DNA of 44,005 nt, from the NCBI GenBank assembly GCA_030840645.1, contig JAVEEC010000112.1, positions 1-44,005 of the forward strand, read 5' to 3'. The DNA is from Frankiaceae bacterium. GTDB taxonomy: Bacteria > Actinomycetota > Actinomycetes > BP-191. A model generated the notes under the pieces. It did no database searches and was not told the DNA's origin. It saw only the letters and a list, made by a program, of their open reading frames with translations. The position numbers were made by a program, and so were the translations under genes. This document shows, one piece after another, positions 1-7,562 of the stretch. Each line of letters begins with the position of its first letter. Within the stretch, counting starts at the first letter, position 1.

Positions 1-379
1 TCTGCTCCTGCTGGTCGAGGAAGCGGCGGGCGGCGTTCGCGATCGACGCGAAGTCGTCGCCGACCTTGAAGATGACGACGCCGCGGATGCCGAGCGGGAT
101 GCCCTGGTGCGTCACGCAGTCGATCGCCAGCTCGGTCTCGCGCAGGTCGAGGCTCAGGCGGCGGACGGTCTGCACGCCGGGGATGACCAGCGTGCCCTTA
201 CCGGTCACGATCTTGAAGCCGAGGCTCTCGCTGATCCCGTCCGGCGTCTGGTTCTCGCGCAGGCCGGAGATGATGAGCGCTTCGTTCGGCTCGGCGACGC
301 GCCAGCAGGCGCGGAAGAGCAGCAGGAGCAGGACGAGCGCGGCGACGATGCCGAGGGCCAGCACCAGGATGAACGGCAT
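1..379 (-). CDS. Flotillin-like SPFH/band 7 membrane protein (N-terminal part, cut by window edge)
   Basis: The visible 126 codons start at ATG 379, preceded by a G-rich ribosome site (GGGGGGAACC). They open with one hydrophobic segment (residues 2-22) followed by the start of an SPFH domain, with the flotillin-type stretch AEPNEALIISG and then VIPGVQTVRRLSLDLRETEL. Such proteins sit on the inner face of the membrane, form oligomers and organise membrane microdomains. The gene follows the NfeD-like gene by 29 bp on the same strand. NfeD and flotillin are a classic pair, which supports both calls. The C-terminal two thirds, including the coiled coil, lies outside the window. Confidence 0.85.
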   Translation of the reverse strand, partial: MPFILVLALGIVAALVLLLLLFRACWRVAEPNEALIISGLRENQTPDGISESLGFKIVTGKGTLVIPGVQTVRRLSLDLRETELAIDCVTHQGIPLGIRGVVIFKVGDDFASIANAARRFLDQQEQ

Positions 380-408
380 TGCGGTTCCCCCCTCTGGGGA
401 CGAGACGG

Positions 409-645
409 CTAAGCCGGCGAGACGACCACGGACCGTGGGGGGAAGTACTCGACCACGACGACGCGGGTACCCGAGGCGATGGTGTCGCCGGGGTCGGTGG
501 CGTAGGCGTGGAACGCCTCGCTGCCGCCTCGGACGCCGACCATGACCTCTCCCACGTGTCCTGGTGAGATGGTGCCGGTGACGCGGCCGATCTTGCCGAT
601 CATCGCGTGGTCCGCCACTGACGCCGTTCTCCCTGTCTCTGCCAT
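409..645 (-). CDS. Small NfeD-like OB-fold protein
   Basis: A 78-residue protein whose body (from about residue 15: MIGKIGRVTG, then GTRVVVVEYFPPRSVVV at the end) resembles the C-terminal OB-fold domain of NfeD proteins. It lacks the membrane and protease parts of long NfeD forms. It lies directly upstream of the flotillin-like gene and is probably co-transcribed with it; known short NfeD proteins partner SPFH proteins at the membrane. The start is uncertain: ATG 645 is used here, but the conserved part begins at ATG 603. A -10-like TACAGT lies 10 bp before ATG 645. Confidence 0.7.
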   Translation of the reverse strand: MAETGRTASVADHAMIGKIGRVTGTISPGHVGEVMVGVRGGSEAFHAYATDPGDTIASGTRVVVVEYFPPRSVVVSPA

Positions 646-655
646 TGCAGTGTCG

Positions 656-661
656 ACTGTA
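656..661 (-). promoter_or_regulatory. Possible -10 element of the NfeD/flotillin operon
   Basis: TACAGT on the minus strand ends 10 bp before ATG 645. A weak TTGTGC lies 16 bp further upstream. This is sequence-only evidence. Confidence 0.35.
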
Positions 662-722
662 GGGCGTTATGTCGAGGGCACAAGAGAGGTTTTGCTCTTG
701 CGACCTCCATTTTGCGGATTCT

Positions 723-1328
723 TTACGGAGATTGTTGCTCGGTGCCGTACGTCTGCCCGTGCAATTCGGCCAGGCCGCGCGCCCGGCCCTCCAGCCGCAG
801 CGCCTCGTCCTCCGCCGCACGCACCACGTCGGCGAGGGTCCCCCGGTGCCCGGCGAGCGCCGCCCCGCTCTCCTGCAGCCGCGCCCGCGCGCCCGACACC
901 GCCCGCGCCGTGCCGGCCGCGTCGAGCCGCGCGCGCAGCCCCGCCGCCTCGGCCTCGAGGCCGGCGACGGCGCGTTCCAGCTCGGCGCGCTCGTGCGCCA
1001 GCTCGCCGGCCTGCTGCTCGAGCGCGGCGAGCGTCGCCACCGCCGTCTCGCCGCTCGCCAGCGCGCTCTCGGCCTGGATCGCGCGGCCGTGCGCGACCGC
1101 CTCCTGCGCGATGCGCTCGTACGTCTCCACCGACCTGCGCAGCTGCGCCTCGCGCATCTCCAGCCGACCCTGCGCGGCGCTGATCGCCGCCGTCGCGACG
1201 CGGAGCTCCTGGGCCAGCTCGAGCAGCCTGCGGTACGCCGCCTCGGCCGGGCGGGGGTCGTACGGCGGCTCCTCGGGCAGCGCGCCGCCGTCCCCCTTCC
1301 CCAGCAGCCGCCGGAACAGCCCCGTCAT
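723..1328 (-). CDS. PspA/IM30-family coiled-coil protein
   Basis: A 201-residue protein with a short amphipathic N-terminus (MTGLFRRLLGK) and then an almost continuous alanine/glutamate/arginine-rich coiled coil to the end. The stretch with RRSVETYERIAQEAV and ESALASGETAVATLAALE has the character of PspA/IM30 (PF04012) proteins. These bind the inner membrane surface and stabilise it under envelope stress. The start at ATG 1328 is favoured over longer in-frame starts because a TACGCT hexamer ends 7 bp upstream of it, the leaderless pattern seen repeatedly here. It lies upstream of the NfeD/flotillin pair on the same strand, with a 77-bp gap and a separate promoter-like site. Flotillin and PspA proteins are functionally linked in other bacteria, so a membrane-maintenance cluster is plausible. 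Confidence 0.75.
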   Translation of the reverse strand: MTGLFRRLLGKGDGGALPEEPPYDPRPAEAAYRRLLELAQELRVATAAISAAQGRLEMREAQLRRSVETYERIAQEAVAHGRAIQAESALASGETAVATLAALEQQAGELAHERAELERAVAGLEAEAAGLRARLDAAGTARAVSGARARLQESGAALAGHRGTLADVVRAAEDEALRLEGRARGLAELHGQTYGTEQQSP

Positions 1329-1335
1329 GCGTTGC

Positions 1336-1341
1336 AGCGTA
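1336..1341 (-). promoter_or_regulatory. -10 element (TACGCT), leaderless type, of the PspA-like gene
   Basis: TACGCT on the minus strand is followed by 7 bases and then ATG 1328, placing the expected transcription start at or next to the A of the start codon. Confidence 0.5.
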
Positions 1342-1455
1342 GGGCGTTCCCGAGGCGTCGTGCCGGGCTTCGCGTGCCAACCCCCGTAGACGGCGGTCTG
1401 CCTGCTGTGTACCGTGCCGACCTCGGTCCCACCGCCCCTACCGCTGGAGGCCCCC

Positions 1456-1806
1456 ATGCGCCGTTCCGCCAGTGCCGTTCTGCTCGCCGTCCTCGCCATG
1501 GGCAGCGTCGCCGTCCCGTCCCAGGCCCAGGCCGCCGACCTGTTCGGCTGCAGCGCGCGGCAGGAGGGCGGCGACGCGACGACCCGCTGCTTCTACGTCG
1601 CGGCGTCGACGCACGGCCGCATCGTCGTGAACGAGGTCGAGGGCTACATCATCGGGTTCATCGGGTGCGACCACTCGCCGGGGGTGCGCCAGGACCACAG
1701 CGGCAGCGCCGACTTCGCCCAGATCCCCGGCGACCTGTGCCACGTCACGATGGTCGTCGAGACGACGTCAGGAACCGGCGACGTCTGGGGCGGCTCCGTC
1801 CTGTAG
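1456..1806 (+). CDS. Secreted four-cysteine protein, tandem paralogue 1
   Basis: A 116-residue protein with a Sec signal peptide (MRRSASAVLLAVLAMG, Ala-rich cleavage site near residue 26) and a mature domain of about 90 residues. It has four cysteines (32, 45, 71, 95) and the motifs ASTHGRI and QIPGDLC. GGAGG lies 5 bp before ATG 1456, and a TACCGT hexamer at 1410-1415 could be its -10. It is the first of three tandem genes with the same cysteine spacing. I do not recognise the family. Even cysteine number and export suggest two disulfides in a small extracellular domain. No catalytic motif is visible. Confidence 0.75.
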   Translation: MRRSASAVLLAVLAMGSVAVPSQAQAADLFGCSARQEGGDATTRCFYVAASTHGRIVVNEVEGYIIGFIGCDHSPGVRQDHSGSADFAQIPGDLCHVTMVVETTSGTGDVWGGSVL

Positions 1807-1857
1807 GGCCTCGCAGCACCGTCCGATCCCGTTCACCCAGCCGCTCAGGGAGAGACC

Positions 1858-2217
1858 ATGCGCCGACTGATGACCGCCCTCACGACCGTTCTGGCCACTG
1901 CCGGACTCGTCGCCGTACCGGCCGCAACCGCGCACGCGGGGACGACACTGCTGGCCTGCGGCGGCTCGTGGTACGGCAGCGGTGACTTCTACTGCACGTA
2001 CGTCGCGACCTCCACGCACGGCCGCCTCACGCTGGTCAGCGACATCCCGTACGACGCCCAGGTGATGGTCAACTGCGAGGTCTCGGGCTCCGGCGGCTGG
2101 GTCGGGCAGACCGGCTCGATCGACTACAACCAGATCCCGGGGGAGCTCTGCGACGTCGAGTTCATCCTGCTCAGCGAGGACGTCAGCGCCTCGTACACGG
2201 CCGGCTCGGTCCTCTAG
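1858..2217 (+). CDS. Secreted four-cysteine protein, tandem paralogue 2
   Basis: A 119-residue protein with signal peptide (cleavage after about residue 27, THA-G) and a mature part with cysteines 34, 46, 73 and 98. It shares STHGRL and QIPGELC with paralogue 1 and ends with the same AGSVL/GGSVL tail. AGGGAGAG just upstream of ATG 1858 serves as ribosome site. It lies 51 bp after paralogue 1 and is probably in the same transcript. Divergence between the copies is high outside the cysteines and the two motifs, so the duplication is old or the proteins evolve fast. Function unknown. Confidence 0.75.
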   Translation: MRRLMTALTTVLATAGLVAVPAATAHAGTTLLACGGSWYGSGDFYCTYVATSTHGRLTLVSDIPYDAQVMVNCEVSGSGGWVGQTGSIDYNQIPGELCDVEFILLSEDVSASYTAGSVL

Positions 2218-2243
2218 CCACGCCCCACCAGGGAGGGAACCCC

Positions 2244-2600
2244 ATGCGCCGCACGTTTCTGCTCGCCCCCGTCCTCGCCCTCGCCGCCGGTGCGCTCGCA
2301 GCGCCTGCCCACGCCGTGGAGGTGTTCGGCTGCCAGGTGTCGCGCGACACGGTCGGGTCGGCCTCGTGCAGCTACCCCGCCGTCACGACGCAGGGGTTCC
2401 TGACGCTGTCCAACGCCAGCGGCGACACGGAGGCGTGGGCGCTCTGCGGGTTCGTCCAGGACGGCGCGTTCTTCGTCGCGACCCGCTCCACCGAGGGGAC
2501 GACGACGTTCGGCCAGACCCCGGGCGAGCTCTGCTACATCTTCGTGCACGTGCACACCGCGGGCGGCTACGCCACGGCCGCCGGCGGCAACGACTTCTGA
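2244..2600 (+). CDS. Secreted four-cysteine protein, tandem paralogue 3
   Basis: A 118-residue protein with signal peptide (cleavage near AHA-V, residue 24) and cysteines 30, 42, 68 and 97. It keeps QTPGELC but has VTTQGFLTL in place of the STHG motif, and its tail differs (GGNDF). GGGAGGGAA precedes ATG 2244. It lies 26 bp after paralogue 2. It ends 5 bp from the convergent end of the secreted six-cysteine gene. Family not recognised. Confidence 0.75.
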   Translation: MRRTFLLAPVLALAAGALAAPAHAVEVFGCQVSRDTVGSASCSYPAVTTQGFLTLSNASGDTEAWALCGFVQDGAFFVATRSTEGTTTFGQTPGELCYIFVHVHTAGGYATAAGGNDF

Positions 2601-2605
2601 CCCCG

Positions 2606-2971
2606 TCAGCCCACCTGCTCGACGCTGCCGCAGGACACGGTCTCGAGCGACGTCGGGACCGTCGGGCAGGCGGGCGCGCAGGCCTGGACGTCCCAGTCGT
2701 TCGGGTAGTCGTCGCCCCACTTGCGGGTCTGGGTGAAGACGTACGGGGCGCCGCCGCTCCCGCCGCTCCAGCCGTGCGGCGGGGCACCGGTCAGCTTGAC
2801 GTACGCGCACAGCACACCGGAACCGTCGCCGCCCTCGACGGCGGTGAGCACCGAACGGGCGTCGGGCGGGGTGACGCAGACGGTCGTCGGGCACCCGGCC
2901 GACGCCGCGGCCGGGAGCGTCAGCGCCGGGACGGCGACCGCGAGCAGCATGAGACGACCGGTGAAACGCAT
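2606..2971 (-). CDS. Small secreted six-cysteine protein downstream of the sigma factor
   Basis: A 121-residue protein with a signal peptide (MRFTGRLMLLAVAVPALTLP, cleavage near ASA-G at 25/26) and a mature region with six cysteines (27, 32, 55, 98, 102, 114) and a glycine-rich middle (GWSGGSGGAPY). AAAGGA precedes ATG 2971. The gene starts 22 bp after the stop of the sigma factor gene and should be in its transcript. It could be an extracytoplasmic partner or a target of that sigma factor; this is inference from position only. I do not recognise the family. Confidence 0.7.
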   Translation of the reverse strand: MRFTGRLMLLAVAVPALTLPAAASAGCPTTVCVTPPDARSVLTAVEGGDGSGVLCAYVKLTGAPPHGWSGGSGGAPYVFTQTRKWGDDYPNDWDVQACAPACPTVPTSLETVSCGSVEQVG

Positions 2972-2993
2972 CGGGAGGTCCTTTCTTCGGGGT

Positions 2994-3986
2994 TCAGGAA
3001 GGGCGGCACACGACGCCGCGCGGCGTGACCTGCACGCCGTCGGCGAGGCAGTCCTGGAGACCGTCGCCGGGCCGGTAGCTGTTGACCGGGACGCAGGCGT
3101 CGACGTGGGGTACCCGCGCGTCGCACGGGTCCGTCGGCACCGCCGGCGCGGGGATCGGCAGGACCGGCGATGCGGTCAGGGCCGCGACGTACGGCGGCGG
3201 GGCGACGGACGGCCGCACGCCTGCGGGATGGACGCGCGGGCGCCCCTGGGCCGGCGGGGCGACGGGCCGTACCGGCGCCGGCGCGGCGGCCACGGCCGCG
3301 CGGGCACGGCTGGGGGCCGGCGTGGCGGCGTTGCCAGCCGGGCTCACCGGGCCGCCGGGGACGAACGCGGCCACCGTCACGAGCGCCGCCATCGTCATCG
3401 CCGGGACGCCCTCCGGCAGGTCGAGGCCGCGCCGCCGCGCGCGGGCGACGAGCACCCACGCGGTCGCGACGGCGGCCCGGACGTAGGCCCGCGCCCGCGA
3501 CAGCAACGACTCGACGGCCTTGTACGACAGCCCCATCCGGGCCGCGATCTCCTGGCAGGTCAGCCCGTCGGCCTTCGCGGTGAGCGCCGCGCGCTGCGAC
3601 TCGGGCAGCGCCGCGACGTGCGACGCGACCCAGGACGCCTCGCTGCGGTCACAGGTGGCCTCCTCCGGCGACGGCTCGTCCACGTACCAGGGGACGAGCC
3701 GTACGCCGACCTTGGCGTCGCGCACGTGCAGCCGGTGCCGGTCGACGCAGAGCCGTGCGGTCGTCGTTGCCAGGAACTCCACGACCCGGGTCTCGTCGAG
3801 GTTGGCGAAGCCCACGCAGCGGACCATCGCCTCCTGCGCGCAGTCCTCCGCATCGTCGCGGGACATGCCGCGGCTGACCGCGATCCGTACCAGGTACTGA
3901 CGGTGCGGCAGCACGACCTGCCAGCGGCGTCGCCGCTCGGCGGAGTCCACCCCTCTGTTCGCCCCCTGCCCCTCGCCTCGTGTCAC
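2994..3986 (-). CDS. ECF-type sigma-70 factor with C-terminal membrane segment and extracytoplasmic cysteine tail
   Basis: A 330-residue protein. Residues 30-85 resemble sigma region 2 (SRDDAEDCAQEAMVR), and residues 126-172 resemble sigma region 4 with a helix-turn-helix (GLTCQEIAARMGLSYKAVES). A usual ECF factor ends here, but this one continues for about 155 residues: a hydrophobic segment at 194-211, a Pro/Ala-rich stretch at 213-285, and a tail with four cysteines (288, 298, 313, 327). This architecture suggests a membrane-tethered sigma factor whose tail senses something outside the cytoplasm, which would replace a separate anti-sigma factor. No anti-sigma gene is adjacent. The start GTG 3986 has no clear ribosome site; GTG 3950 is an alternative and would leave region 2 intact. 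Confidence 0.8.
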   Translation of the reverse strand: MTRGEGQGANRGVDSAERRRRWQVVLPHRQYLVRIAVSRGMSRDDAEDCAQEAMVRCVGFANLDETRVVEFLATTTARLCVDRHRLHVRDAKVGVRLVPWYVDEPSPEEATCDRSEASWVASHVAALPESQRAALTAKADGLTCQEIAARMGLSYKAVESLLSRARAYVRAAVATAWVLVARARRRGLDLPEGVPAMTMAALVTVAAFVPGGPVSPAGNAATPAPSRARAAVAAAPAPVRPVAPPAQGRPRVHPAGVRPSVAPPPYVAALTASPVLPIPAPAVPTDPCDARVPHVDACVPVNSYRPGDGLQDCLADGVQVTPRGVVCRPS

Positions 3987-4093
3987 CCCACACCCGGGCC
4001 CCCCGTTGGTGTACGGCGGAGCGGGCCGAGTCCTTCGGTATTTCTTTCGCGGTTCCTGCGGGCCGGTCCGGATGCCTCCCGCACGGCATGGGG

Positions 4094-4099
4094 CACGAT
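4094..4099 (+). promoter_or_regulatory. Possible -10 element (CACGAT) of ligC
   Basis: CACGAT is followed by 6 bases and GTG 4106, the same spacing as the better leaderless promoters in this window, but it matches only A at position 2 and T at position 6. Confidence 0.3.
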
Positions 4100-4105
4100 G
4101 CGACC

Positions 4106-5182
4106 GTGGACCTTCCCGTGATGCCCCCCGTCAAGCCGATGCTCGCGAAGGCGACCAGGACGCTGCCCCCGCAGAGCGCCCATGCCGCGGGCTTCCTCTA
4201 CGAGCCGAAGTGGGACGGCTTCCGGACGCTGGTCTTTCGCGACGGCGACGAGGTCGAGCTCGGGTCGCGCAACGAGCGCCCGCTGACCCGCTACTTCCCC
4301 GAGGTCGTCGACGCCGTCCGCGCCGCGCTGCCCGAGCGGTGCGTGGTCGACGGCGAGATCGTCATCGCGGGCCCGCGCGGCCTGGACTTCGAGGCGTTGC
4401 AGCAGCGCATCCACCCGGCCGACTCGCGGGTGCGCCGGCTCGCGGCCGAGACGCCGGCGTCGTTCGTGGCGTTCGACCTGCTCGCGCTGGGCGACGCCGA
4501 CCTGCGGGCGCTGCCGCTGGGCGAACGGCGCGCGCGGCTCGAAGCGATGCTCGCGGGCGTCGCTCCCCCGGTGCACCTGACGCCCGCGACGAGGGACGAG
4601 GCCGAGGCGAACGACTGGTTCTCGCGGTTCGAGGGCGCCGGGCTCGACGGCGTCGTCGCGAAGCCGCTGGACCTGGCGTACCGCGAGGACGAGCGCGTGA
4701 TGCTCAAGGTCAAGCACTCGCGTACGGCCGACGTCGTCCTCGCCGGGTTCCGGTGGCACAAGACCGGGCCGATCGTGGGGTCGTTGCTGCTCGGGATCTA
4801 CGACGACTCCGGTGCGTTGCAGCACGTCGGGGTGGCGGCGTCGTTCACGAACGCGCGGCGGGCCGAGCTGGTCGAGGAGCTGGCGCCGTTGCGCGCCGAC
4901 GCGCTGGCGGGACACCCCTGGGCGGGCTGGGCCTCGGCGACCGACGACAGCGGGCGGATGCCGGGCGCGGTGAGCCGGTGGAACGCCAAGAAGGACCTGT
5001 CCTGGGAGCCGCTGCGGCCGGAGCGGGTGCTGGAGGTGACGTACGAGCACATGGAGGGGACGCGGTTCCGGCACACCGCGCACTTCCAGCGGTGGCGGCC
5101 GGACAAGCTGCCGCGGGAGTGCACGTACGAACAGCTCGAGGTCGTGGCGCCCTACGAGCTGTCGTCGATCTTCGGCGCCTGA
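4106..5182 (+). CDS. ligC: ATP-dependent DNA ligase, LigC type
   Basis: A 358-residue ligase that joins nicks through an AMP-lysine intermediate. Motif I (EPKWDGFR) gives Lys35 as the adenylated residue. Further ligase motifs follow: a DGEIVI segment, FVAFDLLAL, DGVVAKPLDLAY and MLKVKHSRTADVV. A C-terminal OB domain follows, ending with the family-typical FRHTAHFQRWRPDK. Length and the start LPVMPPVKPMLAK fit mycobacterial LigC. GTG 4106 is chosen because the alignment begins there; the upstream extension looks like non-coding DNA. A LigD-type polymerase gene lies 1.3 kb away on the other strand. In mycobacteria LigC works with Prim-PolC in excision-type repair, so a shared repair role is likely. 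Confidence 0.9.
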   Translation: MDLPVMPPVKPMLAKATRTLPPQSAHAAGFLYEPKWDGFRTLVFRDGDEVELGSRNERPLTRYFPEVVDAVRAALPERCVVDGEIVIAGPRGLDFEALQQRIHPADSRVRRLAAETPASFVAFDLLALGDADLRALPLGERRARLEAMLAGVAPPVHLTPATRDEAEANDWFSRFEGAGLDGVVAKPLDLAYREDERVMLKVKHSRTADVVLAGFRWHKTGPIVGSLLLGIYDDSGALQHVGVAASFTNARRAELVEELAPLRADALAGHPWAGWASATDDSGRMPGAVSRWNAKKDLSWEPLRPERVLEVTYEHMEGTRFRHTAHFQRWRPDKLPRECTYEQLEVVAPYELSSIFGA

Positions 5183-5688
5183 CGGCGCCGGACCGCGAAG
5201 GTGGCCGCGGCGCCCGCGGCGGCGGCCACGAGGACGAACGGCCAGGGAACGCCATTCCGGCCGCTGGGGCGCTGGGGCTGCGCGGTCGGCTCGTTGGTCG
5301 GCGCGTAGTCGTCCGCGACCCGGCGGTTGCCCGAGCAGAGCCCGGTCTCGACGGTGCCGTCGTCGCGGACGTCCGCGAACACGAGGTACCTGGTGTGGTT
5401 CAGCAGCTCCGCGCCGCAGCTCGACCCGAAGGCCGAGCTCCGCACCGTCTGCCGCGCGGCGACCCTGCCCTTCACCACCGCGTCGACGGCGAACGTCCAG
5501 ACGACCTCGCGGCCGGCGGCGCGTTCCGAGGCGATCCGGCCGACGAACACCGCGTCGGCGGAGGCGAGCAGGTCGGTCTCGCCACGGGTCGCGCAGCTGC
5601 AGGCGGCGGCCGGCGGCGCGGCGTACGCCTGCAGTGCCGCCGCGACCGCGAGGCCGCCGAGCACGGTGGCCGTGCCCCGGGTACGCAT
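5152..5688 (-). CDS. TIMP-like secreted OB-fold protein with C-terminal membrane anchor
   Basis: A 178-residue protein with signal peptide (residues 1-29), then the CSC motif (Cys30, Cys32) followed by DAVFVGRI, WTFAVDAVVKGRV and two more cysteines (91, 118). This is the layout of bacterial proteins resembling tissue inhibitor of metalloproteinase domains. After a Pro/Asn-rich linker comes a transmembrane helix (149-166) and a basic tail (VRRRQ), so the domain should be displayed outside and anchored. Substrates or partners of the bacterial family are not established. The 3' end overlaps ligC by 31 bp in convergent orientation. Confidence 0.7.
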   Translation of the reverse strand: MRTRGTATVLGGLAVAAALQAYAAPPAAACSCATRGETDLLASADAVFVGRIASERAAGREVVWTFAVDAVVKGRVAARQTVRSSAFGSSCGAELLNHTRYLVFADVRDDGTVETGLCSGNRRVADDYAPTNEPTAQPQRPSGRNGVPWPFVLVAAAAGAAATFAVRRRQAPKIDDSS

Positions 5689-5723
5689 GCCGGTCAGACG
5701 CGGCCCGGCGGCCCGCGGTTGCG

Positions 5724-6530
5724 TTACGCGCGCATCGGCATCAGCACCGCGAGCTGGCGGGACTGCGCGAGCAGCGTGCCGTCCTCGCCGTACATCTCGC
5801 CGTCTTCCTCGATGTAGCCGTCGGTCGCGACCGTCGAGCGGAACGCGCCGAGGCACCAGCCGTCCGCGTGACCTGCCGCGGCGGGGCTGCGGAAGTGCAC
5901 GGTGAGGTCGACGGTCACGGTCGCCAGCGGGGCCGTCGCCTTGACGAAGACCGCGGGCGCGTGGGCGTCGCTGACGGTCGCGAGCAGGACCGGGTCGAAC
6001 GGCGCCGGCTCGCGCAGCCGCTGCCACGCCACGACGTCCGCGCGTTCGGCGCCCTGGAACAGCGGTCGCGTCGTGACCGGCCGGTACTCGAACCGGTGCG
6101 AGATCGGCGGCGCGACCCGGTCCGGCAGCGCCGCCGTGACCAGGTCGCCTGGCTTCGGCACGTCCGGCGCGACCGCGTCGTGGAACGCCCAGCCGCCCTC
6201 GCGCGCCGTCGCGAACGCCGCCGTCGCGATGGCGACGCGCTCCCCCGCCTGGTGCAGCTCCGCCGTGACGGTGGTGAGGCTCCGCCCGGCCCGCGCGACG
6301 TCGGTGCGGACCTCGGCGGCGCCGGCCTTGGCGGGGCGCAGGTAGTGGACGGTCAGGCTGCGGGCGGCGCGCTGCGGCTCGGCGACCGTCTCGGTCATGG
6401 CGCGCAGGACGATCGACGCGACGTAGCCGCCGTTGGGCCCGGTGAACACCCACCAGTCCGGGCTGATCTCGGCGGCGTAGGTGCCGTCGGCGGTCCGCGC
6501 GACGGCGGTGCCGGCCGCGAACTCGGTCAC
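5724..6530 (-). CDS. Acyl-CoA thioesterase, double hotdog (TesB-like) family
   Basis: A 268-residue protein with two hotdog-like halves. The first carries FTGPNGGYVASIVLRAM and SLTVHYLRPAKAG; the second carries SHRFEYRPVTTRPLF, VTVDLTVHFRSP and DGYIEEDGEMYGEDGTLLAQSRQL. This is typical of actinobacterial thioesterase-family proteins (4HBT_3), which hydrolyse acyl-CoA esters. Start GTG 6530 shares the GTGA overlap with the stop of the upstream polymerase gene, so the two are translationally coupled. The link between a DNA-repair polymerase and a thioesterase is probably only one of operon membership. Confidence 0.8.
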   Translation of the reverse strand: MTEFAAGTAVARTADGTYAAEISPDWWVFTGPNGGYVASIVLRAMTETVAEPQRAARSLTVHYLRPAKAGAAEVRTDVARAGRSLTTVTAELHQAGERVAIATAAFATAREGGWAFHDAVAPDVPKPGDLVTAALPDRVAPPISHRFEYRPVTTRPLFQGAERADVVAWQRLREPAPFDPVLLATVSDAHAPAVFVKATAPLATVTVDLTVHFRSPAAAGHADGWCLGAFRSTVATDGYIEEDGEMYGEDGTLLAQSRQLAVLMPMRA

Positions 6531-7552
6531 TCGGCCTTCTTGCGGTCGGTGTCGCGGCTCGGCTGCACGCGCTTCGGCTCGCCCTCCATCTTCGGGAACT
6601 GCGGCGGGTACGGCGCGTCGCCGTCGCCGTGGCGTTCGTAGAGCTCCAGCAACGGCTCCAGGCTCATCGGCGCGTCGTCGATGCCGGCGTGCAGGTCGCC
6701 CTTCTCGGCGAACCGGGCGGGCATGTTCGCGATGGTGAAGTCGGCGTTGGTCGCGTCCGCCACCTCGTCCCACGTCAACGGTGCGGAGACCTGCGCATCG
6801 GGGCGCGCGCGGACGCTGTACGCCCCGGCGATGGTCTGGTCGCGGGCCATCCGGTTGAAGTCGACGAACACCCGCTCGCCGCGCTCCTCCTTCCACCACT
6901 TGGCGGTGGCGAGGTCGGGGCGGCGGCGTTCCATCTCGCGGGCGACGGCGAGCGCGGCGTGGCGGCAGTCGAGGAACGACCACTCGGGCCGGATGCGCAC
7001 GTAGACGTGCAGGCCCTTCGAGCCCGTCGTCTTCGGCCAGGACACGAGGTGCAGCTCGTCGAGCAGCGCGCGCACCTCCTGCGCGACCTCGCGCACCATC
7101 TCGAACGTCGACCCCGGCATCGGGTCGAGGTCGATCCGCAGCTCGTCCGGGTGCTCGGTGTCGCCGCGCCGGCTCGGCCAGGGGTGGAAGTCGAGGGTGC
7201 CGAGGTTGGCGGCCCAGGCGACGTGCGCGACGTCGACCGGGCAGAGCTCGTACGCGTGCCGCCCGCTGGGGAACTCCACCAGCGCCGTCTCGATCCAGTC
7301 CGGCCGGTGCTCGGGCGCGCGCTTCTGGTAGATCGCCTCGCCCTCCGCGCCGTCGGGGTGGCGCTTGAGGACGGTGGGGCGCTCGTAGAGCGCGCGGACG
7401 ACGCCGTCGCCGACCGCGAGGTAGTAGTTGACGAGGTCGAGCTTGGTCTCGCCGCGCGCCGAGAAGTAGACCTTGTCGGGGTTGGTGACCTTGACGGTGC
7501 GGATGCCCGTGGGGGTCTCGACCTCGATCTCGACGAACGGCGACGGAGCCAT
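6527..7552 (-). CDS. Stand-alone LigD-type primase-polymerase (PolDom, Prim-PolC like)
   Basis: A 341-residue archaeo-eukaryotic primase-type polymerase. Signature segments are TNPDKVYF near residue 23, YYLAVGDGVVRALYERPT, KRAPEHRPDWIET, the metal-binding DLDP within ELRIDLDPMPG, WPKTTGSKGLHVYVRI, and RMARDQTIAGAYSVRA near the C-terminal part. This is the polymerase domain of LigD without nuclease or ligase domains. It adds nucleotides or ribonucleotides to gaps and ends. Together with nearby ligC it forms the LigC/Prim-PolC pair known in mycobacteria. No Ku gene is present in the window. ATG 7552 is the start used. Confidence 0.88.
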   Translation of the reverse strand: MAPSPFVEIEVETPTGIRTVKVTNPDKVYFSARGETKLDLVNYYLAVGDGVVRALYERPTVLKRHPDGAEGEAIYQKRAPEHRPDWIETALVEFPSGRHAYELCPVDVAHVAWAANLGTLDFHPWPSRRGDTEHPDELRIDLDPMPGSTFEMVREVAQEVRALLDELHLVSWPKTTGSKGLHVYVRIRPEWSFLDCRHAALAVAREMERRRPDLATAKWWKEERGERVFVDFNRMARDQTIAGAYSVRARPDAQVSAPLTWDEVADATNADFTIANMPARFAEKGDLHAGIDDAPMSLEPLLELYERHGDGDAPYPPQFPKMEGEPKRVQPSRDTDRKKAE

Positions 7553-7562
7553 GCGCCGCAGC

